DNA of 38,030 nt, from the NCBI GenBank assembly GCA_947246475.1, contig CAMXSH010000019.1:1-38030 (forward strand), written 5' to 3'. Shown here piece by piece: positions 9,106-17,659 of this stretch. This stretch comes from an uncultured Roseburia sp. (GTDB lineage: Bacteria; Bacillota; Clostridia; Lachnospirales; Lachnospiraceae). Under the pieces are notes generated by a model, which was not told the origin of the DNA, did no database searches, and saw nothing but the letters and a program-made list of their open reading frames with translations. A program made the position numbers and the translations under genes. Numbering within the stretch: position 1 is the stretch's first letter; every line of letters starts with the position of its first letter.

Positions 9106-9315
9106 TTAAAGATATAATGCGTACATAGGGAACTATCCCAAAGTATGTGTATACCATCACACTAATGCAGCTCGATGGCGCCAATTTGAAAAGGGTTAAT
9201 TTGCGCCATTGAGTGTTTAGTGGCAGCATAAAGACAATTAAGGAAATGGTGCAGAGGGTATTTTATACTTTTACCTTCAAAAATGGTTTTTACTGCGTAA
9301 CATTTTAAAAACAGG
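9106..9315. other. Intergenic region with a long imperfect palindrome
   Basis: About 390 bases separate the carbonic anhydrase and phosphorylase genes. I find no convincing gene. The main structure is a palindrome at 9160-9222. Its inner arms at 9171-9186 and 9198-9213 match in 14 of 16 positions, and an outer CACTAA/TTAGTG pair lies at 9160-9165 and 9217-9222. No T run follows it. Confidence 0.5.
9160..9222. repeat. Imperfect palindrome, possible MITE or RNA structure
   Basis: The left inner arm CTCGATGGCGCCAATT and the right inner arm AATTTGCGCCATTGAG are near-perfect complements around an 11-base AT-rich loop. The outer 6 bp arms also pair after small asymmetric bulges. It is not a standard terminator because it is followed by GGCAGC rather than Ts. 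Confidence 0.5.
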
Positions 9316-9343
9316 TTGTCAATTTGCCGGGATTTGCTATAAT
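9316..9343 (+). promoter_or_regulatory. Promoter of the nucleoside phosphorylase gene
   Basis: TTGTCA at 9316-9321, 16 bp spacer, TATAAT at 9338-9343. The start codon lies about 140 bases downstream, leaving a long AT-rich leader. I do not recognise a riboswitch in it. Confidence 0.65.
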
Positions 9344-9491
9344 AAATGCGTGGCAACATTTTGGCAACAGAAAATCAGCAAGCCATAATAAATGATGTAA
9401 TTGATGTAAAAATGGGTGTGTATCTGTATAAAACTTAAACAAAAATAGTTAACAACAGCAAAGAACACGCCGGATATGAAGGAGATAATGA

Positions 9492-10289
9492 ATGACAGCC
9501 AGGTTAAAAGCGATTTTGGACAATTTGCATAAGTATAATATGGAGGGGCTGGCAAAGATTAATTTCGGACTGACAAACGATGTGGTCTATGACGCCCTGG
9601 TGGTCGCTCCGTCCTACAGCCCTGGTAAAATACTTAAGGACAACAGTTTCCAGTATACGGAATTAGGCTCGCAAAGCTATTGTCAGGGTTTTCTGGTGGA
9701 GAAGGACGGGTTGAAGATCGCATGGATCAAAACGGCGGCGGGGGGCTGTAATATGTTGGATTATCTGCTGATCTGCGGCGAACTTCGATTTCGTAAGCTC
9801 ATATTTGCGGGGGCGGTGGGTGCGCTGAAAGAGGAATTTGACATAGGAGATGTGTGTACGCCCAGTTTTTCAGTGGCGGGAACGCTGGCCAATACATATC
9901 TGAAAGAGAGCATCAGGGATTATGTCCCTTTTGAGAGGATCTATCCTGACAGAGACTATGTGGCAAGGGTGCGTAAGCTGGCGTCGGAAAACGGCTATTC
10001 CATTAAGGAAGCCAGTGTTTTCTGTACCGACTCCATTGCCATGGAATACACGCACTTGGATGCGATCAGATCCTTTGACACGGATTTAATTGAGATGGAG
10101 ACCTCCACCTTTTACGCCATTGCTGAAATGATGGACATTCCTGCGGTGGCACTGCTGGTGGTTTCAGATAATTCGGCAACAGGAGTCCCTCTTGTGGGAA
10201 GAAGCGAAGAGATACAGAGGAAATACGAACATTCCAGGTGCCAGGTCCTGCCGGATATGATTTACAGGATTGCGAAAATGAAGGTGTGA
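9492..10289 (+). CDS. Nucleoside phosphorylase family protein
   Basis: Member of the PNP/UDP phosphorylase superfamily (PF01048), which cleaves nucleosides with phosphate to base and pentose-1-phosphate. It is 265 residues, slightly longer than DeoD-type enzymes. FAGAVGALKEEFDIGDV (about residues 100-116) is the glycine-rich phosphate-site region. IEMETSTFYAIAEMM (about 198-212) carries the base/ribose-binding Glu-Met-Glu. VVSDN follows, as in purine nucleoside phosphorylases. The exact base specificity cannot be read. AAGGAG at 9479-9484 supports ATG 9492. The stop overlaps the ATG of a short downstream fragment (TGATG). Confidence 0.85.
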   Translation: MTARLKAILDNLHKYNMEGLAKINFGLTNDVVYDALVVAPSYSPGKILKDNSFQYTELGSQSYCQGFLVEKDGLKIAWIKTAAGGCNMLDYLLICGELRFRKLIFAGAVGALKEEFDIGDVCTPSFSVAGTLANTYLKESIRDYVPFERIYPDRDYVARVRKLASENGYSIKEASVFCTDSIAMEYTHLDAIRSFDTDLIEMETSTFYAIAEMMDIPAVALLVVSDNSATGVPLVGRSEEIQRKYEHSRCQVLPDMIYRIAKMKV

Positions 10290-10393
10290 TGCCTTTAGAA
10301 CATCCGCGCTTTATTATGCAGTATAACTCAAAACGTAAGGACGAATTTATTAAAAAATATCTCAATGCTTTATGCAGTCATGCAGAGAGATAA
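10289..10393 (+). pseudogene. Probable C-terminal remnant of a SMUG2/DUF4918-type uracil-DNA glycosylase
   Basis: A 34-codon frame beginning in the TGATG overlap with the phosphorylase stop encodes MPLEHPRFIMQYNSKRKDEF and ends near LCSHAER. The EHPRFIMQY...KRKDEF pattern resembles, from memory, the extreme C terminus of DUF4918/SMUG2 uracil-DNA glycosylases; the rest of such a protein (about 200 residues) is missing. The TGATG junction may be a deletion scar that fused the end of one gene to the next. The assignment rests on one short motif and is tentative. Confidence 0.4.
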
Positions 10394-10502
10394 TGAAATG
10401 GTTTAAACATTGATCTATTTGAAGTATTTATGGAATTATAAACACGAAAATTTTCTAAAAAAGCTGGTTACTAACAAAATCGGAATTTGAAAGGGGCGCA
10501 AG

Positions 10503-10829
10503 ATGAAAGCATTTGACACAAATTATAAATTGCTGGACGAGATGTACCAGGACGAATATTACCCAAACTTTTTGGTAGACAAAGTGAAAGGCGGGCTTCA
10601 AAAGGTAATTGAACTGTTGGAAACTGGCGAAACCGATATCGAAGTCATTCAGGAAAAATTGGATGAGGTGGTTTGCGTTATCAACGACTTGCAGGAGGAA
10701 TTCGATGAGAATGACAGCGAGATTGAAACGGTAGCCCGCGAATGTATTGGGGAAAATGTTGGCTATATTTTGGATTGGTTTAGCATTCCTATTGATATAG
10801 AGGAGGCAATTCGGGAGCGGGACTGGTAA
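10503..10829 (+). CDS. DUF5713 family protein
   Basis: Acidic 108-residue soluble protein of unknown function. The N terminus MKAFDTNYKLLDEMYQDEYY and the helical pattern NFLVDKVKGGLQKVI...TDIEVIQEKLDEVVCVINDLQEEFDEN match my recollection of the DUF5713 family, found in many bacteria and often next to unrelated accessory genes. No membrane segment or catalytic motif is visible. The start follows GAAAGGGGCG. It stands alone between a gene remnant and a terminator. Confidence 0.7.
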   Translation: MKAFDTNYKLLDEMYQDEYYPNFLVDKVKGGLQKVIELLETGETDIEVIQEKLDEVVCVINDLQEEFDENDSEIETVARECIGENVGYILDWFSIPIDIEEAIRERDW

Positions 10830-10881
10830 GCTGCTAACCACATCATATGAAGTGGCATCGCATAAAAGGAAGATTATTTTT

Positions 10882-10919
10882 AAGGGGCAGTAGCAAATAA
10901 AGTACTGCCCTTAATTTTT
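10882..10919 (+). terminator. Terminator after the DUF5713 gene
   Basis: AAGGGGCAGTA (10882-10892) pairs with TACTGCCCTT (10903-10912) around a 10-base loop, followed by AATTTTTAAT. Confidence 0.8.
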
Positions 10920-11001
10920 AATATTTCTTCCGTATACATCAAGATATGCTTTATATATGGATTGGTAAAATAAATAGTTCATTTTCAAAGTTTCCCCAAA
11001 T

Positions 11002-11433
11002 TTATTTAAACTGCCCTTTGAATTTCTGTTCACAGTAAAGACAGCGGTAGATCCGGTTCTTTTTGTCTGTGAGTTTAAAGCGGTGGGGCAGCTCCTGTTC
11101 GATGGATGTGATGCACCGGGGATTTTTGCATTTTATAATGTTTGTCACCACATCTGGCAGCGTCAGCGTCCGTTTTTCGACAATGTTATCATTCTCAATG
11201 ATATTGATCGTTATGTGTTCGTCCAGAACCCCGAGAATATCCAGGTCTACCCGGAGAGGCCCTTCTATTTTTATAATGTCTTTTTTTCCCATTTTGTTGC
11301 TCTTGGCATTTTTTATGATTGCCACACTGCAGTCCAGTTTTTCCAGATTCAGGTACTGATAGATCTCCATGGCATGTCCTGCCTTGATATGGTCGATCAC
11401 GACCCCCTGGTTCAGTCCGCCGATATTTAACAT
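11002..11433 (-). CDS. pyrI: Aspartate carbamoyltransferase regulatory subunit
   Basis: Regulatory chain that binds nucleotide effectors and assembles with PyrB trimers through a zinc domain. It is 143 residues, full length. The N-terminal allosteric part begins MLNIGGLNQGVVIDHIKAGH. The C-terminal zinc site is visible as CKNPRC followed by CLYCEQKF, the expected C-x4-C and C-x2-C. It sits 41 bases downstream of pyrB in the same direction, as in other clostridial pyrBI pairs. No clear minus-strand terminator with a T run was seen after it. Confidence 0.95.
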   Translation of the reverse strand: MLNIGGLNQGVVIDHIKAGHAMEIYQYLNLEKLDCSVAIIKNAKSNKMGKKDIIKIEGPLRVDLDILGVLDEHITINIIENDNIVEKRTLTLPDVVTNIIKCKNPRCITSIEQELPHRFKLTDKKNRIYRCLYCEQKFKGQFK

Positions 11434-11474
11434 ATAGTTTTACCTCCCGTCGATAATATGTGAAAAATGATCTG

Positions 11475-12392
11475 TCAGATCTTGATCTGAAGCAGAGTCA
11501 GGATCAGGGCCATTCGTATATATACGCCGTATTGCGCCTGTTTAAAGTATACTGCCCTGGGATCGTTGTCTACTTCTGTAGAAATCTCGTTTACCCGGGG
11601 AAGCGGATGGAGTACCAGCATGTCCTCCTTTGCCAGTTTCATTTTTGAGGTGTCCAGAATAAAACTGTCTTTTAGGCGGATATAATCTTCTTCATTGAAG
11701 AACCGCTCCCTTTGAACCCTGGTCATGTACAGGATATCCAGATCTCCGATGACGGCATCCAGGTCGCTGACTTCCTGGTAAGGAATATGGTTTTCATCCA
11801 GGGTTTCCTTCCGCAGATAATCTGGGATCTTTAATTCAGGAGGGGAGATCAGCACAAATTCCACCCCAGGATAACGGACCATGGCATCGATTAAGGAGTG
11901 CACGGTGCGCCCAAATTTCAGGTCGCCGCAGAAACCAATTTTCAGATGGTCAAAGTGTCCCTTGAGATTTTTGATGGTAAGCAGGTCAGTAAGGGTCTGG
12001 GTCGGATGATTGTGCCCGCCGTCCCCGGCATTGATGACAGGGATGGAAGAGTACATAGATGCCACCAGGGGAGCTCCTTCTTTGGGGTGTCTCATGGCAC
12101 AAATATCTGCATAGGAAGAGATGACACGGATGGTATCCGCCACGCTTTCTCCCTTGGAAGCGGAACTCGAATCGGCAGAAGAAAAACCAAGGACACTACC
12201 GCCAAGATTCAGCATAGCGGCTTCAAAACTAAGTCTTGTTCGTGTGCTTGGTTCGTAAAAACAAGTTGCAAGTTTTTTTCCCTTACAACATTCCGTATAT
12301 TTTTCTGGTGTTTCCATAATCTGTTCGGCAAGGTGGATCAGTTTGTCCAGTTCCTCTACCGACAGATCCAGAGCATTCATAATGTGTCGCAT
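11475..12392 (-). CDS. pyrB: Aspartate carbamoyltransferase catalytic subunit
   Basis: Condenses carbamoyl phosphate and aspartate, the committed step of de novo pyrimidine synthesis. At 305 residues it is complete. The carbamoyl-phosphate loop [20 protein letters not shown] and the [14 protein letters not shown] segment are diagnostic, and MTRVQRERF near the C terminus fits the aspartate domain. The ribosome binding site GTGAGG lies 5 bases before the ATG. A small hairpin (CCGTT/AACGG) sits immediately upstream of it. The promoter gives a leader of about 135 bases holding a direct repeat. The other pyr genes are not in this window. Confidence 0.97.
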   Translation of the reverse strand: MRHIMNALDLSVEELDKLIHLAEQIMETPEKYTECCKGKKLATCFYEPSTRTRLSFEAAMLNLGGSVLGFSSADSSSASKGESVADTIRVISSYADICAMRHPKEGAPLVASMYSSIPVINAGDGGHNHPTQTLTDLLTIKNLKGHFDHLKIGFCGDLKFGRTVHSLIDAMVRYPGVEFVLISPPELKIPDYLRKETLDENHIPYQEVSDLDAVIGDLDILYMTRVQRERFFNEEDYIRLKDSFILDTSKMKLAKEDMLVLHPLPRVNEISTEVDNDPRAVYFKQAQYGVYIRMALILTLLQIKI

Positions 12393-12404
12393 AATTACCT
12401 CACT

Positions 12405-12463
12405 CCGTTAGCATAAACGGTTCTGTCATATTGATTTTTACCATTAATTTTTAGCATGAACGG
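12405..12463 (-). promoter_or_regulatory. Direct repeat and hairpin in the pyrB leader
   Basis: On the minus strand CCGTTCATGCTAA (12463-12451) and CCGTTTATGCTAA (12420-12408) are copies 43 bases apart, 12 of 13 identical. In the second copy CCGTT pairs with AACGG (12409-12405) just before the ribosome binding site. I could not match it to the PyrR binding-loop consensus. Confidence 0.45.
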
Positions 12464-12534
12464 TCTTCCCGTCTTTCTTAAAATACAGGATCCGCCCTGC
12501 AGGGGATTTTTTATGTTTTTCCTTTATTTTAAAT

Positions 12535-12563
12535 ATTGTACAACATATTATTATAAATTACAA
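12535..12563 (-). promoter_or_regulatory. pyrBI promoter
   Basis: Minus-strand TTGTAA (12563-12558), 17 bp spacer, TACAAT (12540-12535). Transcription would start near 12528. Confidence 0.6.
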
Positions 12564-12619
12564 TATTGTTTTTGTATCAAGTCACCGTATTTTTTTATAA
12601 TAGAAGGACGTGAAATCAC

Positions 12620-12667
12620 AAAAGACATCTTTTGCAGATTTTTGTCTGTCTGCAGAGGATGTCTTTT
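12620..12667 (-). terminator. Terminator after the chemoreceptor gene
   Basis: Ten-base arms AAAAGACATC and GATGTCTTTT enclose a second 6 bp helix (TGCAGA/TCTGCA). It lies just past the chemoreceptor stop and before the pyrB promoter. It is nearly symmetric, so it could act in both directions, with a TTTT tail on each strand. Confidence 0.8.
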
Positions 12668-12695
12668 GGGCTGTATAAACTGTTTTATAATTGGA

Positions 12696-14399
12696 TTATT
12701 CCTGTTTTGTAAGTTGGAATTGTCCAACAAGCTTGTCAAGCATAACGGCCTGGGAGGATAATTGTTCACTTGTTGCAGCTGCCTCTTCGGCAGTAGCGGC
12801 ATTACTTTCTACCACTCCAGATATTTGGTTGATGCCCAGCTCTGCCTGACGCATGGCCTCTGCCTGGTCGTTCATCATAATTTTCAGATTTTTAGAGAAA
12901 TCTGCAATCTGTTTGATGCCTTCCACAACAGCTTCAATTGCACTGGAGGCATGGTTTGCAATATTATTTCCTTCGGATACTTCTTTGATGGAAGCCTCAA
13001 TCAGTTCTCTCGTATCAACAGCTGCTTTCGCGCTCTGGTCAGCCAGTTCGCGTATCTGGTCAGCCACCACAGCAAATCCCTTTCCAGCCTCACCTGCCCT
13101 GGCAGCCTCAATAGAGGCATTCAGAGACAAAAGATTGGTCTGGGCGGCGATGGATTCGATTTCGGTAATGATATCTCCAATTCTTGTGGATGCATCATTA
13201 ATTCGTTCCATAGCAGCCATCATCGTATCCATTTCTTTTCGGCTGTTGCCTGCTTCTTCTGCATAATGTTCCGCTTTCAGATAAGATTCATCCGCACTCT
13301 GTGCACTTTTTTCCATATTTGATGTAATATCTGAAATCGTTGCATGAAGTTCTACGACCGAATTTGCCTGGTTAGTGGCACCTTCAGCAAGACACTCGGA
13401 AGCGTTTGCCAGTTCATTTGAACCGGCAGATACTTGATTAGAAGCCTCGCCAATCGATAATAATGTCTCCTTCATCTGTTCCCGCAGACCCCGCATGGAA
13501 GCGTACAAGTTCTGAAAATCACCGGTATAGCGATCGGAAGCTTTTGAGCGGACCGTATAATTTCCTTTTGCCATTTCTCCAAGTACCTCACCGATGTCAA
13601 AAATAATGGCATTTAGATTTTCCGCCATTTCTCTTGCGTCTTTTTCCATATGTTCTACTTCATCGCCAGTCTCAACCAAAGGAAACGGTGAAGAGAGGTC
13701 CCCGGCAGCGAAGGTCTTAAGACGTCCCCCGAGTTTTTCCAGTGGAATAGAGATTTTTCGTGCAATCTGACGTCCGATTTTCGTGGATATCACAAGTGCA
13801 ACAACGATAATACCAAGAATTGCTGCGGCAAGAACCCATCCAATGATCATAAGGATCCTGCCCAGTTTGTTACCTTCTGTTACTTTTACATTGAGTAATC
13901 CCTCCAGTTTTTTGTAAATGCTGTTGTAGACGTCTGCGAGGTCAGACAGTGCCAGTTCTTGTGCCTGAATGCATTGTTCTCTGTCAGTTGTTGCGCCAAG
14001 TTTCATTATTTTATCATCCAGCTGCCAGTAACTTTCCAGTTCTGTCTGAAGGGCATCATAGGTTTCCCTGCCTTCTTTTGACACGATGGTTGTTTCGATT
14101 TCTGCAAAATCTTTTATAAATGCGGTTTTCATCTCTTCGTGTTGTTCAACAACCGCCTGAATCGCCTCTTCATTGTCGTATCCGATGGTGGCCCGGAGCG
14201 ATGAGCGGATATCAGCAAAATCAAACATTGCTTTTCCAATATCTCCCTGTGCAAAGCCAAAATTATTCAGGGCATAAGAGTATCGGTTTGATACGATAAT
14301 CAGTGCAATCAGTGCGATGAGTGCTGCCACTGCTGTAATCATAGACACTTTAAAAATCGAAACAGTTAGTTTTTTTTCAATACTTTCTTTCTTATCCAT
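12696..14399 (-). CDS. Methyl-accepting chemotaxis protein
   Basis: Membrane chemoreceptor feeding the CheA/CheW pathway. The ATG at 14399 is preceded by AAAGGAG at 8 bases; the frame runs 16 codons further upstream without such a site. The protein is 567 residues. TM1 is at about 15-40, a four-helix-bundle type extracellular domain at about 40-180, TM2 at about 180-200 ([20 protein letters not shown]), a HAMP domain at about 200-255, and the long signalling coiled coil to the end. The conserved hairpin tip is at about 415-445 ([20 protein letters not shown]). No CheR-docking pentapeptide is seen. The ligand is unknown. No other che or flagellar gene is in the window. Confidence 0.94.
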   Translation of the reverse strand: MDKKESIEKKLTVSIFKVSMITAVAALIALIALIIVSNRYSYALNNFGFAQGDIGKAMFDFADIRSSLRATIGYDNEEAIQAVVEQHEEMKTAFIKDFAEIETTIVSKEGRETYDALQTELESYWQLDDKIMKLGATTDREQCIQAQELALSDLADVYNSIYKKLEGLLNVKVTEGNKLGRILMIIGWVLAAAILGIIVVALVISTKIGRQIARKISIPLEKLGGRLKTFAAGDLSSPFPLVETGDEVEHMEKDAREMAENLNAIIFDIGEVLGEMAKGNYTVRSKASDRYTGDFQNLYASMRGLREQMKETLLSIGEASNQVSAGSNELANASECLAEGATNQANSVVELHATISDITSNMEKSAQSADESYLKAEHYAEEAGNSRKEMDTMMAAMERINDASTRIGDIITEIESIAAQTNLLSLNASIEAARAGEAGKGFAVVADQIRELADQSAKAAVDTRELIEASIKEVSEGNNIANHASSAIEAVVEGIKQIADFSKNLKIMMNDQAEAMRQAELGINQISGVVESNAATAEEAAATSEQLSSQAVMLDKLVGQFQLTKQE

Positions 14400-14609
14400 A
14401 CAATAGTCTCCTTTTACTGCTTTTGTTGCTTTCGATGCGGCTTCCAAAAAGGATTCTGTTATTATAAACTGGGGAGTATGCTGGGAAATTACTCCAAAGG
14501 GTAAGACACCGCTTTATTTAAGAGCAAAATCTGTGAAAACTTAAGTAATAAGTGACATTCTCAACGCATTCATAATAGCAAGTTGCATCAATTTACGGTT
14601 AATACATTT

Positions 14610-14638
14610 ATTATACTACGTTTGAATCTGAAATTCAA
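14610..14638 (-). promoter_or_regulatory. Chemoreceptor gene promoter
   Basis: Minus-strand TTGAAT (14638-14633), 17 bp spacer, TATAAT (14615-14610). It leaves a leader of about 200 bases before the ATG, containing a 5 bp hairpin (14473-14495) but no riboswitch that I recognise. Confidence 0.7.
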
Positions 14639-14715
14639 TATCTCCTGCATTCTGAAGTTTCGGCAGAGGTGTCTTCTCCTTTGGGAATGGCAGTATAATT
14701 TCTTTCTGTTTCTTT

Positions 14716-14765
14716 CCTGATTTCCGAATGGCTGACAGTCGCATTCACGAAAATTCAGGTTTTTT
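14716..14765 (+). terminator. Terminator-like hairpin upstream of the hydratase promoter
   Basis: CCTGA (14716-14720) pairs with TCAGG (14755-14759), and inner segments TTTC/GAAA and GAATG/CATTC pair with small bulges. Six Ts follow (14760-14765). No + strand gene precedes it; a TATAAT occurs at 14693-14698 with only a weak -35. Confidence 0.4.
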
Positions 14766-14793
14766 CCTGAGTTGGCGTATTTTTAAATTTTAT

Positions 14794-14822
14794 TTGCAAA
14801 ATAAAAGGATAAGAAGTATAAT
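14794..14822 (+). promoter_or_regulatory. Promoter of the aconitase-family hydratase
   Basis: TTGCAA at 14794-14799, 17 bp spacer, TATAAT at 14817-14822. Confidence 0.65.
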
Positions 14823-14873
14823 ATTGAATCGAGATGGGTGAAGTAAGGAACGCATTTTGAAAGGAGAGATAAG

Positions 14874-17159
14874 ATGATAAAGTTATATGACGGTGGAGCG
14901 TATCTTGTCAACGGAAATGAACTGATTCCCGATGGCAGTGAAGCGGCCGCAGCAGTGGAGAGCAGGACAGGCGTAAAGACAGACAAGCAGGAGGCTGCAA
15001 AAGGGACGATGGCATACCGCATTTTAAATGCACACAATACTTCGGACAACATGCAGCAGCTTAAAATAAAATTTGATAAATTAACTTCTCACGATATTAC
15101 CTTTGTGGGAATTCTGCAGACAGCAAGAGCTTCAGGGCTGGAAAAATTTCCGGTGCCCTATGTATTAACAAACTGCCACAATAGTCTCTGTGCAGTGGGG
15201 GGAACGATCAACGAGGATGACCACGTGTTCGGTCTTTCCTGTGCAAAGAAATACGGCGGAATCTATGTGCCTCCTCATCAGGCAGTGATTCATCAGTTTG
15301 CCAGGGAGATGCTGGCCGGAGGAGGAAAAATGATCCTCGGTTCCGACAGCCATACAAGATATGGTGCATTGGGAACCATGGCTATGGGTGAAGGAGGTCC
15401 AGAGATCGTAAAACAGCTTCTGGAGCAGACCTATGACATCCCGATGCCGGGAGTGGTAGCCATCCACCTGACCGGAAAGCCCCAAAAAGGAGTGGGTCCC
15501 CAGGATATTGCCCTTGCCATCATTGGAGCAGTATTTGAGAATGGTTATGTAAATAATAAAGTGATGGAATTTATCGGTGATGGCATTGACAACCTGAGTG
15601 TGGATTACCGTATCGGCGTGGATGTTATGACCACGGAGACCACCTGTCTGTCTTCTATCTGGAGAACGGACAGCCAGGTAAAAGAATTCTATGATATTCA
15701 TGGAAGAAGCGAGGATTTTGCAGAGCTTGCGCCGGAAAAAGTGGCGTATTACGATGGTGTGGTGGAGGTAGATCTGTCAGCGGTTAAGCCGATGATCGCC
15801 ATGCCGTTCCACCCCAGCAATGTGTATTCCATTGAGGAATTAAACAGCAATCTGGAAGATATCCTTCGGGATGTGGAAAAGAAGGCGCTGGTGAGTCTGG
15901 ACAACAACAAAGATATCGACTTTACTCTGACAGACAAGATTCACGACGGAAGATTGTATGTGGAGCAGGGAGTCATCGCCGGATGTGCCGGAGGCGGATT
16001 TGAAAATATCTGCGATGCGGCAGATATTCTCCGAGGAAAATACATTGGAGCCGATGAATTTTCATTGAGTGTGTACCCAGCGAGCCAGCCAGTATTTATG
16101 GAGCTTGTGAAAAACGGTTCCATCGCAGACCTGATGGCGACAGGCGCTACCGTGAGAACGGCATTCTGCGGACCATGTTTTGGGGCTGGGGATGTGCCGA
16201 GCAACCGTGGTCTGAGTATCCGTCACTCCACACGTAACTTCCCGAACCGCGAAGGTTCTAAGGTCACAAGCGGACAGATCGCTTCCGTTGCCCTTATGGA
16301 TGCCCGTTCTATCGCAGCAACCGCCGCAAACCAGGGATATCTGACAGCAGCTACGGATATAGATGTGAATTTCAATAAGCCAAAATATTTCTTTGACAAG
16401 TCCATTTATGAGAACCGTGTCTACAATGGTGTGGGAAAGGCGGATCCTTCGGTGGAGATCAAGTTTGGTCCCAATATCGTGGACTGGCCGGAGATGTTCC
16501 CATTGACCGAAAATGTGCTTTTGAAGGCAGTTTCTATGATCCATGACCCGGTTACGACAACCGACGAGCTGATTCCATCGGGTGAGACCTCATCCTACCG
16601 TTCCAATCCGCTGGGACTGGCAGAGTTTACTCTCTCCAGAAAAGATCCCGCCTATGTAGGAAAGGCAAAAGAGGTACAGAAGGCAGAAAAAGCCCGTCTC
16701 TCCGGCGAAGATATTTATGCAGTGGATCCAGAACTGAAACAGGTGTATGCGGCCGTGGCAGAAAAGTTTGATGTAAAACCTGAGGATACAGAGATCGGAA
16801 GCGTGATCTTCGCAGTTAAACCAGGAGATGGATCCGCCAGGGAGCAGGCGGCGAGCTGCCAGCGGGTGCTGGGAGGTATGGCAAATATTGCCAGGGAATA
16901 CGCCACAAAGAGATACCGCTCCAACCTGATCAACTGGGGAATGCTGCCTTTCGTATTTGACGGAGAACTCCCCTTTGACAAAGACGATTATATCTTTGTA
17001 AAAGATATTAAAAAAGCAATTGTTGAGAAAAACGATACCGTAAAGGCATATGTAGCAAATAAAGGCATGAAGGAGATGGAACTCCATCTCGGCGCCTTGA
17101 CAGATGACGAACGCGAGATCATCCTCAAAGGCTGCCTGATTAATTACAACAAGCGTTAA
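14874..17159 (+). CDS. Aconitase-superfamily hydratase
   Basis: A [4Fe-4S] dehydratase fold protein, 761 residues; likely aconitate hydratase or a YbhJ-like relative. [14 protein letters not shown] (about 97-110) and [12 protein letters not shown] (about 155-166) match aconitase active-site regions. [10 protein letters not shown] (about 430) gives the paired cluster cysteines, followed by [13 protein letters not shown] with the substrate-binding arginines. The first cluster cysteine is in [11 protein letters not shown] (about 368), where classical aconitases read SCTNS. Loss of T-N-S beside the ligand cysteine suggests a substrate or mechanism variant, so I avoid a firm acn name. AAAGGAGAG precedes ATG 14874. 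No citrate synthase or isocitrate dehydrogenase is nearby. It ends in a very strong terminator. Confidence 0.85.
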   Translation: MIKLYDGGAYLVNGNELIPDGSEAAAAVESRTGVKTDKQEAAKGTMAYRILNAHNTSDNMQQLKIKFDKLTSHDITFVGILQTARASGLEKFPVPYVLTNCHNSLCAVGGTINEDDHVFGLSCAKKYGGIYVPPHQAVIHQFAREMLAGGGKMILGSDSHTRYGALGTMAMGEGGPEIVKQLLEQTYDIPMPGVVAIHLTGKPQKGVGPQDIALAIIGAVFENGYVNNKVMEFIGDGIDNLSVDYRIGVDVMTTETTCLSSIWRTDSQVKEFYDIHGRSEDFAELAPEKVAYYDGVVEVDLSAVKPMIAMPFHPSNVYSIEELNSNLEDILRDVEKKALVSLDNNKDIDFTLTDKIHDGRLYVEQGVIAGCAGGGFENICDAADILRGKYIGADEFSLSVYPASQPVFMELVKNGSIADLMATGATVRTAFCGPCFGAGDVPSNRGLSIRHSTRNFPNREGSKVTSGQIASVALMDARSIAATAANQGYLTAATDIDVNFNKPKYFFDKSIYENRVYNGVGKADPSVEIKFGPNIVDWPEMFPLTENVLLKAVSMIHDPVTTTDELIPSGETSSYRSNPLGLAEFTLSRKDPAYVGKAKEVQKAEKARLSGEDIYAVDPELKQVYAAVAEKFDVKPEDTEIGSVIFAVKPGDGSAREQAASCQRVLGGMANIAREYATKRYRSNLINWGMLPFVFDGELPFDKDDYIFVKDIKKAIVEKNDTVKAYVANKGMKEMELHLGALTDDEREIILKGCLINYNKR

Positions 17160-17160
17160 G

Positions 17161-17317
17161 CTACAAGCCGTGCAAAAACGAAAGAACGTCCACCCCATGA
17201 GCTGGCTCATGAGGGTGGACGTTCTTCCGTTTTTATAGGGCGCCAGCCCAGCCCCGACTGCTTTCAGCAGTCGAAGCGCGGCTTGTAGGGGGAGAGGGCG
17301 CCAGCCCCGACTGCTGA
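17161..17317. repeat. Nested inverted repeats plus a GC-rich direct repeat
   Basis: Outer arms CTACAAGCCGTGC (17161-17173) and GCGCGGCTTGTAG (17276-17288) match in 12 of 13 positions. They enclose the terminator hairpin and a second perfect hairpin, CGACTGCT/AGCAGTCG (17255-17273). The GC-rich unit AGGGCGCCAGCCC occurs at 17237 and again at 17295, each followed by CCCGACTGCT or a close copy. The second copy lacks the rest of the hairpin and abuts a broken regulator gene. It looks like a dispersed intergenic repeat with one partial duplication. Confidence 0.55.
17174..17236 (+). terminator. Strong terminator of the hydratase gene
   Basis: AAGAACGTCCACCC pairs with GGGTGGACGTTCTT, with an inner ATGAGC/GCTCAT helix and outer AACG/CGTT pairs. 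CGTTTTTAT follows. Confidence 0.85.
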
Positions 17318-17324
17318 TAATAAG

Positions 17325-17555
17325 ATGGCCGCATGGGTCCCTCCTGATCTTGAAATACACGAACAGGCAGACCACAAGTATGCAGCAATCCATGTTGAAA
17401 AGCCCTTTGAAAATCCTTTTGTTACCATTCCAAATGCTTATAAAACGCTTATGGAATATATGCGGGTGAATGGTCTGGAACACACGGAAAAGGACGTTAT
17501 TCCCTGCTTTGAAACGGATGGTGACGATATGGATGTTTATATTGCCTGTAAGTAA
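17325..17555 (+). pseudogene. C-terminal fragment of a GyrI/AraC-type effector-binding regulator
   Basis: The 76-codon frame encodes HKYAAIHVEKPFENPFVTIP, then AYKTLMEYMRVNG, and ends DVIPCFETDGDDMDVYIACK. This is the C-terminal half of a GyrI-like small-molecule binding domain, the part usually found at the end of AraC- or MerR-family regulators. The DNA-binding portion and the first half of the ligand domain are missing. No good ribosome binding site precedes the ATG at 17325, and the fragment begins right after the second copy of a GC-rich repeat. It is probably a decayed gene cut by recombination at that repeat. Confidence 0.6.
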
Positions 17556-17576
17556 TGGATTTTAAACGGGTTTCCC

Positions 17577-17650
17577 CAGGGCGTGTCTGAAAACGCATTC
17601 TGCAAATTGTGACGCATAATCCGCAGAAAGCAGTTTTCAGACACGCCCTG
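17577..17650. repeat. 74 bp near-perfect palindrome, MITE-like
   Basis: The ends CAGGGCGTGTCTGAAAAC and GTTTTCAGACACGCCCTG are perfect 18 bp inverted repeats, and the pairing continues inward with a few mismatches (TTCTGC region against GCAGAA-like bases). A T run follows at 17653-17659, so it may also terminate + strand transcripts. Size and terminal repeats suggest a miniature transposable element; no target duplication is obvious. Confidence 0.55.
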
Positions 17651-17659
17651 CATTTTTTT

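Noticed and set aside
12393-12528. PyrR-type attenuator in the pyrB leader
   Set aside because: I found no clear PyrR binding loop or terminator/antiterminator pair, only a repeat and a small hairpin.
12456-12761. 101-residue hydrophobic + strand frame between pyrB and the chemoreceptor
   Set aside because: It crosses the pyrB promoter and the terminator hairpin. Hydrophobicity comes from AT-rich intergenic DNA.
14400-14603. Cyclic-di-GMP riboswitch in the chemoreceptor leader
   Set aside because: The 200-base length is suggestive, but I could not find the conserved GEMM core or tetraloop segments; only a 5 bp hairpin is clear.
16590-17483. 297-residue minus-strand frame opposite the hydratase
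   Set aside because: It spans the hydratase end, its terminator hairpin and the repeats. No family is recognisable, and the Phe/Cys-rich composition is typical of a shadow.
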